Translations under genes and position numbers: made by a program | Notes under the pieces: generated by a model | The model's database searches: none | The model's input: the letters and a program-made list of their open reading frames with translations, nothing else | Told to the model about the DNA's origin: nothing | Source of the DNA: Bacillus paralicheniformis | GTDB taxonomy: Bacteria > Bacillota > Bacilli > Bacillales > Bacillaceae | Direction: 5' to 3' | NCBI RefSeq assembly: GCF_001042485.2 | Contig: NZ_LBMN02000016.1 | Location: forward strand, 62,001 to 126,000 | Length of the DNA: 64,000 bases | Part shown: piece by piece, positions 25,487-34,762 of the stretch | How the letters are laid out: the number at the start of each line of letters is the position of its first letter | Position numbering within the stretch: position 1 is the stretch's first letter

Positions 25487-26310
25487 TAAGTATACGCAAG
25501 ATTTTCAAAGGCCCAAAAGTGATCGCAATCTGCACCATCATATTAACCGTCCTTTTTATCATCGCTGTATTCGCCCCTTGGATTGCGCCGCATCACCCTG
25601 CTGATGTCCATTTGGTCTATAAGCTGCAGCCTCCGTCCTGGACGTTTCCTTTAGGAACTGATCATCTGGGAAGATGCAACTTATCCCGCCTTTTGTACGG
25701 CGCCCGGATTTCTCTTGGATTCGCGATGCTCATTTTCATTTCCTCACTCGTTATCGGCCTCATAATCGGGACGATCTCAGGGTATAAAGGCGGCTGGATT
25801 GATCAGCTGTTAATGAGATGCTGCGATGGTGTGATGGCCTTTCCGAACTTAATTTTAGTTCTTGGCCTCGTGGGCATATTCGGTCCTGGACTTCCTCAAG
25901 TCATTGTGGCCCTCATGCTTGTGCAATGGGTCTATTATGCAAGAATTTTTAGAGGAATGGTGCTTAGTCTGAAAGAGGAGAATTTTATTGCGGCGGCAAA
26001 AATCAATGGATCTTCCCAATGGAAAATTATTAAACAGCATATTATCCCTAATGTCCTCCCTCCCCTCGTCGTCATCGGCACGTTGGAAATGGGCTGGGCC
26101 ATTATGGATATCTCCGCCATGTCTTTTCTCGGATTAGGCGTCCAGCCCCCGGCAGCTGAATGGGGAGCGATGATTCATGAAGGTAAATCGTATATTCGGA
26201 CGAACCCCGAGTTAATGATTTATCCAGGGCTGATGATCATGGTTGTCGTTGTGACGTTCAATTTATTGGGCGAAGCCTTATCAGATCAATACGGCGTCAA
26301 ACGTCGATGA
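25483..26310 (+). CDS. nikC: ABC transporter permease, NikC type
   Basis: 275 residues with a DppC/NikC N-terminal segment (ICTIILTVLFIIAVFAPWIAPHHPADV), the family block PLGTDHLGRCNLSRLLYGARISL, and the coupling loop AAKINGSSQWKIIKQHIIPNVLPPL. It forms the heteromeric channel with the preceding permease. Start ATG overlaps the nikB stop. Confidence 0.88.
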   Translation: MISIRKIFKGPKVIAICTIILTVLFIIAVFAPWIAPHHPADVHLVYKLQPPSWTFPLGTDHLGRCNLSRLLYGARISLGFAMLIFISSLVIGLIIGTISGYKGGWIDQLLMRCCDGVMAFPNLILVLGLVGIFGPGLPQVIVALMLVQWVYYARIFRGMVLSLKEENFIAAAKINGSSQWKIIKQHIIPNVLPPLVVIGTLEMGWAIMDISAMSFLGLGVQPPAAEWGAMIHEGKSYIRTNPELMIYPGLMIMVVVVTFNLLGEALSDQYGVKRR

Positions 26311-26319
26311 TAAAAAGGA

Positions 26320-27147
26320 ATGAGGAAGTTGGGAACAGAACAATCAACAGTACTTCAAGTCAGAGATTTGCATGTGCAGGTTCACAATCAAAAAGGAAAT
26401 TCAACTATCGTTCAAGGGATTAATTTTGAACTGAAGCGCGGACAGGTTCTTGGTTTAATTGGTGAGAGCGGTTGCGGAAAAACGGTAACGAGCATGTCTA
26501 TTCTTCAGACGCTTGATCCAAAAACAACCAAGGTGGAAGGAAGTATTGCATTGCGGGGCCGGGAATTGAACGGATTAGCAGAACAGGACATGCGTAAAAT
26601 CCGCGGCAAAGATATAGCCTATATTATGCAGAATCCGATGAACGCTTTTACACCCGTTTTTACGATCGGCCAGCAAATGATCGAATCGATTCGCTCTCAT
26701 ACATCTTTTAGCAAAAAACAGGCGAAAGAGCTCGCGACCGAAGCACTGCATCATGTAAACCTCCCCCACCCCGCTAAACTTTTGCATTCTTACCCTTTTC
26801 AATTAAGCGGCGGAATGCTTCAACGGGTCATGATTGCAATTGCAGCATGCCTGGAGCCGGCCGTTCTTATTGCGGATGAACCCACAACTGCGCTCGACGT
26901 GTTTAATCAGAAGACGGTGCTGAAATATTTAGACGGCTTGCGATCTGAATTCGGCACGGCGATTTTGCTTATATCTCATGATCTGGGCGTCATTGCTGAA
27001 ATGGCCGATGAAGTCGCTGTGATGCAGAATGGGAGAATTGTAGAAAATGGAGATGTGTTTCAGCTGTTTGATGAACCAAAACATGACTATACAAAGAAGC
27101 TGTTAAGTGCACGGTTGACTTTGCCAATGGATCAACTTGCCACTTGA
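26320..27147 (+). CDS. nikD: ABC transporter ATP-binding protein, NikD type
   Basis: 275 residues. Walker A GESGCGKT, Q-loop IMQNPMNAF, signature LSGGMLQR, Walker B VLIADEPTTALD, switch His in LISHDLG. The best ribosome-binding sequence (AAGGAATGAGG) spans ATG 26320, so TTG 26329 may be the real start. It hydrolyses ATP to drive import together with NikE. Confidence 0.88.
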   Translation: MRKLGTEQSTVLQVRDLHVQVHNQKGNSTIVQGINFELKRGQVLGLIGESGCGKTVTSMSILQTLDPKTTKVEGSIALRGRELNGLAEQDMRKIRGKDIAYIMQNPMNAFTPVFTIGQQMIESIRSHTSFSKKQAKELATEALHHVNLPHPAKLLHSYPFQLSGGMLQRVMIAIAACLEPAVLIADEPTTALDVFNQKTVLKYLDGLRSEFGTAILLISHDLGVIAEMADEVAVMQNGRIVENGDVFQLFDEPKHDYTKKLLSARLTLPMDQLAT

Positions 27148-27188
27148 GTCAGTATGAAGAAGACCTGCATTTGATATGGGGTGAACAA

Positions 27189-28007
27189 GTGAGTTTATTA
27201 CAAGTGAAAGACGTCACTCATCATTATACGGCGCGCAAATTGTTCAAATGGAAAGCTCCATCGAAACAAGTCCTTTCCAATGTCAGCTTTTCAATTGAAG
27301 AAGGCGCATGTCTGGGCATGATTGGACCAAGCGGAGCCGGGAAAAGCACATTGGGAAAAGTGATGCTCGGTTTGGAACGGCCGCAATCAGGCCAAATCTT
27401 TTTTCAAGGTCATGATCTATATAAAGCCGAGCAATCCATCCGGCGGAAAATCCGCCGCGACCTTCAAGCTGTTTTTCAAGACTCATATTCTTCCGTCAAC
27501 CCGCGAATGACGGCGGAACAAATCATAGCAGAACCGCTGGAAAACTATGAAAGGCTCACAATCGCCGAGCAAAAACGGACCATTATCGAGCTGTTGGAAA
27601 GAGTAGGCTTAACTGAAGAGGATTTAACAAAATATCCGCATCAATTCAGCGGCGGCCAATTGCAGCGAATTAATATTGCAAGAGCAGTCTCGCTCAAGCC
27701 GAAGCTGATCGTATTGGACGAGTCTGTCAGCAGCCTGGACATGGTAACCCAAACGCTTATATTGGATTTATTAAAAGAGCTCAAAAACGATTTTGGAATG
27801 TCGTATTTCTTTATAACGCATGATTTAAAAGCCGCCTATCAATTAAGTGATACACTAGGTATTTTAGATCACGGCCAATTGACCGGGCTTTACGAGAAAG
27901 ATCGGTTTTTAAAGTCAGATCACCCGGTTGTAAAAGAAATGAAGCGTTCCATACTGGCAGAGCATCCGCGATTTCGTTCGATCGGAACAAGAGCGCTTCA
28001 GCAATAA
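27189..28007 (+). CDS. nikE: ABC transporter ATP-binding protein, NikE type
   Basis: 272 residues from GTG 27189, chosen because GGGGTGA lies just upstream; an overlapping TTG at 27144 would add 15 residues. Walker A GPSGAGKST, Q-loop VFQDSYSSVNP, signature FSGGQLQR, Walker B LIVLDESVSSLD, switch FITHD. The ATPase domain is followed by a short oligopeptide-type C-terminal tail lacking the usual Cys-rich ending. Last gene of the operon. Confidence 0.87.
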   Translation: MSLLQVKDVTHHYTARKLFKWKAPSKQVLSNVSFSIEEGACLGMIGPSGAGKSTLGKVMLGLERPQSGQIFFQGHDLYKAEQSIRRKIRRDLQAVFQDSYSSVNPRMTAEQIIAEPLENYERLTIAEQKRTIIELLERVGLTEEDLTKYPHQFSGGQLQRINIARAVSLKPKLIVLDESVSSLDMVTQTLILDLLKELKNDFGMSYFFITHDLKAAYQLSDTLGILDHGQLTGLYEKDRFLKSDHPVVKEMKRSILAEHPRFRSIGTRALQQ

Positions 28008-28067
28008 ACTTGCCGGGACCAATTCAAACCTTTTCTCTGAAATGAGCTTCTTTAATTCACGTTTGTG

Positions 28068-28112
28068 AAAAATAAATGAGGGCTTCCAATCATGAAGCCC
28101 TCATTTATTTTT
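28068..28112. terminator. Strong bidirectional terminator after nikE
   Basis: Arms 28068-28086 and 28094-28112 pair over 19 bases without mismatch around a 7-base loop; the arms end in A5 and T5, so both strands get a U-tract. Confidence 0.9.
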
Positions 28113-28261
28113 GAAAATCTATCATTTGGCGTAATGCCCCTTTTAGAGGCTGCGGTTCCTTGTTGACCAGGCATGCATTTTCACCTAATGTCAATAGTAG
28201 GCTTAAGATATACATCCGATAACCCTAAAAAAAGTTCACATACCAACAAATGAGGTGAAAA

Positions 28262-29092
28262 ATGGTGAATAATCGATTCCGCGTGGGAGAAGTAGCACGG
28301 CTTTTCAAGCTGCCCGCATCGACTCTGCGTTACTATGATGAAATCGGACTGTTCAAGCCAAAGTATACTGACCCTGAAACATCCTATCGATATTATGGTG
28401 TTGAACAATTTCAGGTTCTGGATACCATTATTTTTTTAAGGAAAAATGGATTTTCGTTAAAAGACATTCAGCATCAGTTAGATAAAAGGACTCCGGAAAC
28501 GACGATGGATATTTTGAAGAAGAAGCTTGAGGAAGTGAGGATGGAAATTTGCCGGCTCCAACGCAGTGCGGCGAGGATCGAAAACAAAATTTCCACAATC
28601 GAAGAAGGAATAAAACTTGCCGGTCATCCTGCTTTAACATTTCAGTATTTCCCAAAACGGCCTGTTTCCTATCTGTATTTTGACAAACCTGTCGATCTGA
28701 TAGAGGAAGGCGACGACATCTATTTAAAGGATAGAGAAACGCTTTCGAGCCAGTCGATCGAGAATAACGGCTTCTTCACCGGAGACATCGGAACGATCGT
28801 GGATATGGAAAGCTTGAAGCAAGAAGGACCTGTAAAATACATCGGCTTATTTGAATTGCTGCACGGCGAAAACAGCAATGAATATTTAAACGAAGGTTTG
28901 TATGCAAGCTATCCTCATATTGGCCCCTACGAGGACATGAGAAAAAGTTATCAGCTTGTTTTACGTCAGCTGAAAGAGAAAGGATATAAACTTGAAGGAA
29001 TCCCCGTTGAGATTTCCGTTCTTGATGAGGCTGTCATCAAGGAGTCCGATCATTTTGTCACTTTAATCCAAATTCCGGTGACAAAGTTTTGA
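28262..29092 (+). CDS. MerR-family regulator with GyrI-like ligand domain
   Basis: 276 residues. MerR HTH (FRVGEVARLFKLPASTLRYYDEIGLFKP), a long dimerisation helix (about 80-120), and a C-terminal GyrI/BmrR-like ligand-binding domain. This is the BmrR/BltR architecture of drug-sensing activators. It directly precedes a MATE exporter whose promoter has the MerR-type 19-base spacer and palindrome, so it most likely induces that exporter on binding a cationic or lipophilic compound. Confidence 0.88.
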   Translation: MVNNRFRVGEVARLFKLPASTLRYYDEIGLFKPKYTDPETSYRYYGVEQFQVLDTIIFLRKNGFSLKDIQHQLDKRTPETTMDILKKKLEEVRMEICRLQRSAARIENKISTIEEGIKLAGHPALTFQYFPKRPVSYLYFDKPVDLIEEGDDIYLKDRETLSSQSIENNGFFTGDIGTIVDMESLKQEGPVKYIGLFELLHGENSNEYLNEGLYASYPHIGPYEDMRKSYQLVLRQLKEKGYKLEGIPVEISVLDEAVIKESDHFVTLIQIPVTKF

Positions 29093-29123
29093 TTGACCTT
29101 CAAGTAACTTGAAGGTTTAGAAT
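29093..29123 (+). promoter_or_regulatory. MerR-type promoter of the MATE gene
   Basis: TTGACC (29093-29098) and TAGAAT (29118-29123) are 19 bases apart. ACCTTCAAGT-A-ACTTGAAGGT (29096-29116) is a perfect 10-1-10 palindrome in the spacer, the classic layout that MerR proteins untwist for activation. Confidence 0.92.
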
Positions 29124-29152
29124 ACTCCTGTAGCTCATTATAGGAGGAATAC

Positions 29153-30508
29153 ATGATGACAGAAACACATCAGCAGCTAATGAAATTACCAGTTAATCAA
29201 GTGTTTTTTAAATATTTCATCCCTGCAACGCTTGGATTACTCTTGTTGTCAGCGAATATTTTAATTGATGGCCTATTCGTTGGAAATGGGATTGGAACCG
29301 CAGCACTGGCTGGAGTGAACCTTTCCTATCCGGTCATTTCTTTGATTATGGCCATCTCTCTGTGGGTTGGGATAGGCGGAGCAACGAAGTACTCTATCAG
29401 CATCGGGGAGAATCGTCCTCAAAAGGCAAGCAGCGTTTTTTCTCTGGCTCTCTTCTCTACACTAATCATCAGTGCGCTTTTAGGGGTGTTCGGGCTTTTC
29501 AATATTCAAGCCATTTCCCTATGGCTTGGCGCTAACTCCGACACCTCTTCTTACGTCATAGAGTACTTAAACATCATGTTTTTATTCGGCTGGGTCATCG
29601 CATTAGAACAGGTCTTAAGTATTTTTGTAAGGAATGACGGCAGTCCAAAGCTTTCGATGATAGCTCTTGCAACAACATCGATTGTGAATATCATTCTGAA
29701 TTTTTATACAATCATGATTTTGAACATGGGGGTAACAGGTGCTGCGATTTCAACGGTGCTTGGCGGATTCGCCGGACTGCTTGTATTATCCCTGCACTTC
29801 TTTAACCGTCAAGCGCAACTGAGAAAGCTGGCGTTTCAGTGGTCCCGGAAATCCCTTCTGCATATCTTTGCCATCGGGTTTCCAAGTTTTCTGGCGGAGG
29901 CCGGGCTCCTCATATTTGTAACAGGGTATAACCTGGCGATGTCCGAATTGGCAGGCACGGGAGGGGTCGCTGCCTTCTCGGTCATCAACTACCTTCACGG
30001 GTTTATGTTCCTGTCCTTCTTCGGCATTGAAATGGCGCTTCAGCCAATGATCAGCTATTATCATGGTGCTGAAGAAAGCGAACGAATCAAAAGCAGCATG
30101 AAGATTGGGGAGAAGACCGCTGTTATCCTGGGAATTCTTTTGCTCGTTATCGGTTGGGTGGCTGCACCGTTCCTTGTAGGTTTATTCGGAATAGAATCAA
30201 CCGAAATCCAGGAGCTGGCCATCGATGGAATCCGCCTATTTTTTATCGGGTATATCTTCCTTGGCTATAACTTTGTCTATATGAGTTACTTTCAATCCAT
30301 TGGCCGGGCCGGCTCATCGGCTTTGATCATCATATTGCGAAGCTTCGTGTCCCTTCTCATCCTGCTTTGGATTTTGCCTAAGTTTATTGGCGTCACGGGA
30401 GTTTGGCTATCCTTGCCGCTTTCCGAGTTTTTTGTCGCCGCCCTCCTCTTTTTCATGACGAGAAAACATGTGATGAAAACAGGAAATCCCGTGTTTGGCA
30501 AGGGATGA
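29153..30508 (+). CDS. MATE-family multidrug efflux transporter
   Basis: 451 residues, about 12 membrane segments in two homologous halves (FFKYFIPATLGLLLLSANILIDGLFVGNGIG; second half LLHIFAIGFPSFLAEAGLLIFVTGYN). It belongs to the DinF/MepA-like MATE exporters driven by Na+ or H+. AGGAGG precedes ATG 29153; the MerR-controlled promoter lies just upstream. Substrates are not predictable. Confidence 0.9.
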   Translation: MMTETHQQLMKLPVNQVFFKYFIPATLGLLLLSANILIDGLFVGNGIGTAALAGVNLSYPVISLIMAISLWVGIGGATKYSISIGENRPQKASSVFSLALFSTLIISALLGVFGLFNIQAISLWLGANSDTSSYVIEYLNIMFLFGWVIALEQVLSIFVRNDGSPKLSMIALATTSIVNIILNFYTIMILNMGVTGAAISTVLGGFAGLLVLSLHFFNRQAQLRKLAFQWSRKSLLHIFAIGFPSFLAEAGLLIFVTGYNLAMSELAGTGGVAAFSVINYLHGFMFLSFFGIEMALQPMISYYHGAEESERIKSSMKIGEKTAVILGILLLVIGWVAAPFLVGLFGIESTEIQELAIDGIRLFFIGYIFLGYNFVYMSYFQSIGRAGSSALIIILRSFVSLLILLWILPKFIGVTGVWLSLPLSEFFVAALLFFMTRKHVMKTGNPVFGKG

Positions 30509-30514
30509 TTTTAC

Positions 30515-30536
30515 AGCCGGGAGTTTCCTCCCGGCT
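30515..30536 (+). terminator. MATE gene terminator
   Basis: AGCCGGGAG and CTCCCGGCT pair around a 4-base loop, followed by TGTTT, seven bases after the MATE stop. Confidence 0.8.
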
Positions 30537-30810
30537 TGTTTCCTATATCTAAGGACTGCATTCATCAATTGAAGATTCAAACAATAATACTTGTCCCTCC
30601 TATTTGAAGGTAATGATAGAATACAGGCGCCTGCCTGTCACAGTCTTCGTACGCTGACACGTTCGGCGTAATCGGCAAGTTAAATGTCGTCCTTTGCTAG
30701 TTACAGTCCGACAATGGATAGGTAAAGTTATAACTGTCCCGCCAATAAGGCAGGATGGAATGACGACCAAGTGAGCGAAGGTGCAGAAAGTTAAAGGAGT
30801 GCTCATACGT

Positions 30811-31820
30811 ATGATGTCTCATAATCGAATTAAATTCCCGGCAGGTTTTGGGCGGGATTGCGTCACTTAGGAATTAACGCCTCTGACGTGCTCCGAAAAG
30901 CCCAGCTGCCGCTCACCATGATGACTGAACCAGTTGTCACCGCCGCCCAATACCTCGCGATCTGGCAGACGTATTCCGATCTCGTTGATGATGTTTCCAA
31001 AGGAATCATCAAGCTTGCGACCGGCTTTGAGCCGGCACATTACCCTCCAGCCGTATTAGCGGCTTACCATGCTCGTGACTACCGCGACGCGCTAAAGCGA
31101 ATGGCCCGCTATAAACAATTGTGCCCTCCCGAAAGCTTGCGTATCACCGAGGAAAGTGAGCACTGCACAATCGAACTGGAATGGTTGGATGATAAGCAAC
31201 CCGGTCCGCCGCTCTTGATTGGCATTACACTGGCATTTCTTCTGGAACTCGGGCGCCGGGGTACAGGTCAGCCGTTGACAGCGAAGTCGGTCGAGTTTGC
31301 ACACCCAATGGGCGACATGCAGGCGCTTGAAGCATACTTCGGCTGCCGTATCCGGAGCGGTGCAGATCGGAATCGGCTGACGCTGCATCGAGGAGATCTG
31401 GACCGCCCCTTTGTCTCGTATAATGCAGAGTTGCTGGAGATTCTGACTCCCGTGCTGGATCAATCGTTGAATGATCAGCAAAATAGCCTTTCAATCACTG
31501 AAGTGGTCAAGTGGATCATGAAACGCACGCTCACAGGAGGGCACCCAGACATTCAGACTGTCGCGGGCGAATTGGGAATGAGCGGCCGCACCTTGCAGCG
31601 CCGGCTTACTGATGAAGGCACTAGCTTCAAACAGCTGTTGATCCAAGTCAGACATGAGCAGGCGCGGGAATACTTGGCAGACCCTTCGCTCGATATTAAA
31701 GAAGTGGCCTTTCTGATCGGATATGAAGATCAGAACTCGTTCTACCGGGCCTTCCGCCTCTGGGAAGGCGAGACACCTTCTAATTGGCGTAAGCAAACCC
31801 GGCTGAATGGACTTAACTAG
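30811..31820 (+). pseudogene. AraC-family regulator with an N-terminal frameshift
   Basis: The long frame (TTG 30858 to 31820, 320 residues) has an Arabinose_bd-type N-terminal domain and a C-terminal AraC HTH (DIQTVAGELGMSGRTLQRRLTDEGTSF; IKEVAFLIGYEDQNSFYRAFRLW). Its TTG lacks a ribosome-binding site. In another frame ATG 30811, after AAAGGAG, encodes MMSHNRIKFPAGFGRD; one extra T at GGATTGCG would join it to RHLGINASDV. So a one-base deletion, a sequencing error or a weak internal start are the choices. The promoter region 30537-30810 shows no other gene. Downstream SDR is its likely target. Confidence 0.7.
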
Positions 31821-31837
31821 AATAGGAGAAATGTTTG

Positions 31838-32632
31838 ATGGATATGGGATTAAAGAACAAAACAGCTTTAGTTACAGGATCGACGAAAGGGATAGGAAAA
31901 GCCATCGCTATTGAACTTGCCAAAGAAGGTGTTCATGTCCTCATTAACGGACGAAATGAGGAAGAGGCAGAACGAACAGTCAATGAAATAAAATCAGCTT
32001 TTCCTGCCACCTCTCCCCAAAACGCCGCGGCTGACATCGTGGATATTAGGCAAAGGGAAGCTTTATTTAAAAAATACCCTCAAATCGATATTTTAATAAA
32101 CAATATGGGCATTTATGAAATCATGGAATATGAGGACGTTGACGATGAAATATGGGAAAAATACTTCCGCACCAACGTTCTGGCTGCAAACGGTTTAACT
32201 AAATTTTATTTGCCTAAAATGCTGAAAAGTGATTTTGGCCGCATCATCTTTATTGCAAGTGAAGAAGCGATGATGCCTTCAGGACAGATGCCTCAGTATT
32301 GTATGACAAAATCAATGCTATTATCATTGTCAAAAAGCTTATCTAAATTAACAATCGGAACAGAAGTGACGGTCAATACGATCATGCCGGGGCCGACGCT
32401 CTCTGAGAATGTGAAGCAAATCATTGAGGGAATGTACCCTGATGAAGGAATGACTTTTTCAGAAAAAGAGAAGAAATTCATGACCACAAACCTGCCTCAA
32501 TCCGAAATACAGCGATTTATCAAACCTATTGAAATCGGCAGACTGGCGGCATTTGTATGCAGTCCTTATGCATCTGCATTTAAAGGGTCTCCGATCCGTA
32601 TGGACGGGGGAATGGTGCCGACTATTTTTTAA
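31838..32632 (+). CDS. Short-chain dehydrogenase/reductase
   Basis: 264 residues. NAD(P)-binding TGSTKGIGKAIA, NNMG motif, Ser in IASEEAMMPSG and the Tyr-x-x-x-Lys pair in QYCMTKSML (Y-C-M-T-K). The C-terminus ends FKGSPIRMDGGMV. ATG 31838 follows AGGAGA. It follows the AraC-type gene by 17 bases. A paralogue of the same length lies at 43157. Substrate unknown. Confidence 0.88.
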   Translation: MDMGLKNKTALVTGSTKGIGKAIAIELAKEGVHVLINGRNEEEAERTVNEIKSAFPATSPQNAAADIVDIRQREALFKKYPQIDILINNMGIYEIMEYEDVDDEIWEKYFRTNVLAANGLTKFYLPKMLKSDFGRIIFIASEEAMMPSGQMPQYCMTKSMLLSLSKSLSKLTIGTEVTVNTIMPGPTLSENVKQIIEGMYPDEGMTFSEKEKKFMTTNLPQSEIQRFIKPIEIGRLAAFVCSPYASAFKGSPIRMDGGMVPTIF

Positions 32633-32671
32633 GATCTCCTGTTCAAGATAGACTTCGTCAAAACGAAAAAC

Positions 32672-32697
32672 AAGCTGGCGGCAGTAAGCGCCAGCTT
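32672..32697. terminator. Terminator between the SDR and the phosphatase gene
   Basis: AAGCTGGCG and CGCCAGCTT pair perfectly around an 8-base loop between two convergent genes. T-tracts are weak. Confidence 0.65.
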
Positions 32698-32714
32698 GCA
32701 GCTTATGATGAAGA

Positions 32715-34506
32715 TCAGCTTCTCCCCTTTTGATCAAGTTTCAACTGAATACTGTTGGACTTATAGATGATCTTCACTTTATACTTGCTTGGCAATCCTC
32801 TGGTTTCGACGGAAGAAAATGAGCCATGACGCTTGCGGAAGGTTATGACCGCCGATCCATCAGCCGGAACGTAATTGTCTGTAAAATTGAGACGTAATGT
32901 CCCCTTTAATCTTGCTTTTCCTTTAATTTTCAACTGATCTTTTTTACCGCTGAGATGAAGTTCAAGTATTCCTTCAGCAGATTGTTTGTAGTCTCCCCCG
33001 ATCATCAGTTTTCCCGGCACATCTTCCCTAAGGGTGCCTCTTCCCAGTGAAACATCACCTCTCCCGAAAGCTGTCTCCGAACCGCCCTCAAGCGTCCCTT
33101 GATCAATCCGTGTACCGCCGGAATATGTATTTTTCCCTTCCAGCTTCAAAGTGCCTGTCCCCTTTTTGGTCAGCTTTCCAGCGCCGGAGATGTCGTTGCG
33201 CCAGCGATCCGTTGCATGGAAGCCGCCTTTGGCAGCATCCATCTTCACGGTAACATCTTTGGTCAAAGCACCATACCCATCTGCGGCGGAAAAGAGATTA
33301 AGCCTTCCCCATCCTTCCGCATCATCAAGAACAGGATAGCCGGCCGGAAGACCGGTAGTGGCTAAAATCAAACGGCGCTGCTTTTTATCAAGGTAAGGAA
33401 AACGCGTTTCCAGCAGGACTTCGGCTCCCTTTGGAACTGCCATTAGTTTAGCGGTTGTCTTCATTTGACGAAATCCATATGTCAATCGTTCCGTATATTG
33501 TTTTTTATTCGTTTCATAATCGCTGTATCTGTCTTCGCCTGTACCGGTTTGCGTTAATAGTTTACGATGAGCTTCATCATAAGCCGTTTTCTTCAATTTT
33601 TCATTGTCGGGATCGGACAGGATCGCAGCCGACAACGCTGTTGCCATGACCCTTCCCCCCCATAACGTCCAGCGGGGAATGCATACCGGCAACAATCCGG
33701 TTATGACCGAGTTCAGAAGCGCGAGTCAGCAGCTCCTGATAACGCTCTGGTATCGCATAGGCCATGGCAAAAGCGCTGAGATATGCGGCGTTCGTATGTC
33801 CGCTTGGAAAACCTCCGTCTTTGTTCGGATCAGGATTGATGACGGGAATAAGCGTTGGAACAATGATCGAATTGTCTTTCCAGCGAAACGGACGGGGATA
33901 ATTGAAATAGCCTTTAGCCGGATTCGATGAAGAATAGTTGCCGCGTAAAGTATTGACCAAGCTCACGACATGTCCAAGTTCCGAACTGGTGCTGCCTGAA
34001 TTGGTTCCTTCATCATGATATTTTTTTATCGAGGCATCTGCCGGGATGCTGATGATCGTTGTCGTCGCTCCCGCGTTCATTCGATAGACGTCAGCAAGCT
34101 TCCCGAGGCCGTCAATAACACTGTAGCTCTGGCCCCTCCGATCATCAAAATATGCAGCATTTTCCTCAAACATCATGCGGTGTTCAGCAATATCCACGAC
34201 TTTTTGGATGTTGGCATCCAACACTCTTCTGTTCAGTTTAGTACCGGCATTCCACGTCTTTCCGGGGATCCAAAGTTTATTAAATTCGGAAAGCACCCCG
34301 ATGACTGGATTGGATTCCACCGTCATATTAGCAGAGATATTATTTTTGTAATGATCTACGAAAAATCCGGAAGACTGCGGCGAAGCTGCAGTTGTTGGTT
34401 TAGTTGCCGCGCTCGCATCGCCTACAACCAGAGAACTTAGAAGAAGTGCCAAAGAACAGACAGCTATCAGTAAATGCTTCCTCATCCTTAATCGTTTCAT
34501 TCTCAC
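32715..34506 (-). pseudogene. Secreted PAP2-type acid phosphatase split by a G7 frameshift
   Basis: The upstream frame (34506-33601) has a signal peptide (MRKHLLIAVCSLALLL, cleavage near DASA) and PAP2/vanadium-phosphatase motifs KGYFNYPRPFRW, GGFPSGHTNAAYLSA and ELGHNRIVAGMHSPLDVMGG. The downstream frame (33695-32715) resumes GGRVMATALSAAILSDP and continues to an autotransporter-associated beta-strand repeat (GTGTLKLEGKNTYSGGTRIDQGTL). Joining needs one G fewer in a run of seven G (33655-33661). The combined protein would be about 596 residues. GTG 34506 follows AGGGGG. Confidence 0.85.
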
Positions 34507-34570
34507 ATCATATCCCCCTAGCTCTTAATCTCCCAACCATCAAGTTCTATATGATCGTATCGTAAATTTG

Positions 34571-34593
34571 TTAAATCAAATGGCTTGATTTAA
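34571..34593. promoter_or_regulatory. 9-5-9 palindrome upstream of the phosphatase gene
   Basis: TTAAATCAA and TTGATTTAA pair perfectly around ATGGC, 65 bases before the phosphatase GTG. It has no T-tract. An operator for an unidentified repressor is the likeliest reading. Confidence 0.45.
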
Positions 34594-34762
34594 TTAATGT
34601 TTTGTTTATATTTTGGGATTTTGCAGATTGATGCATTATGAGTGAGGAGGGTAACAAGTGTGAGAAAGGCCGGATTTAAAATTCAGGCCTTTCTCTGCTA
34701 GTTTAACAGCTGTTTATACACTTTCAACCAAGTGCATAGGAGGCTAAATCGGCCTGTTTAGT

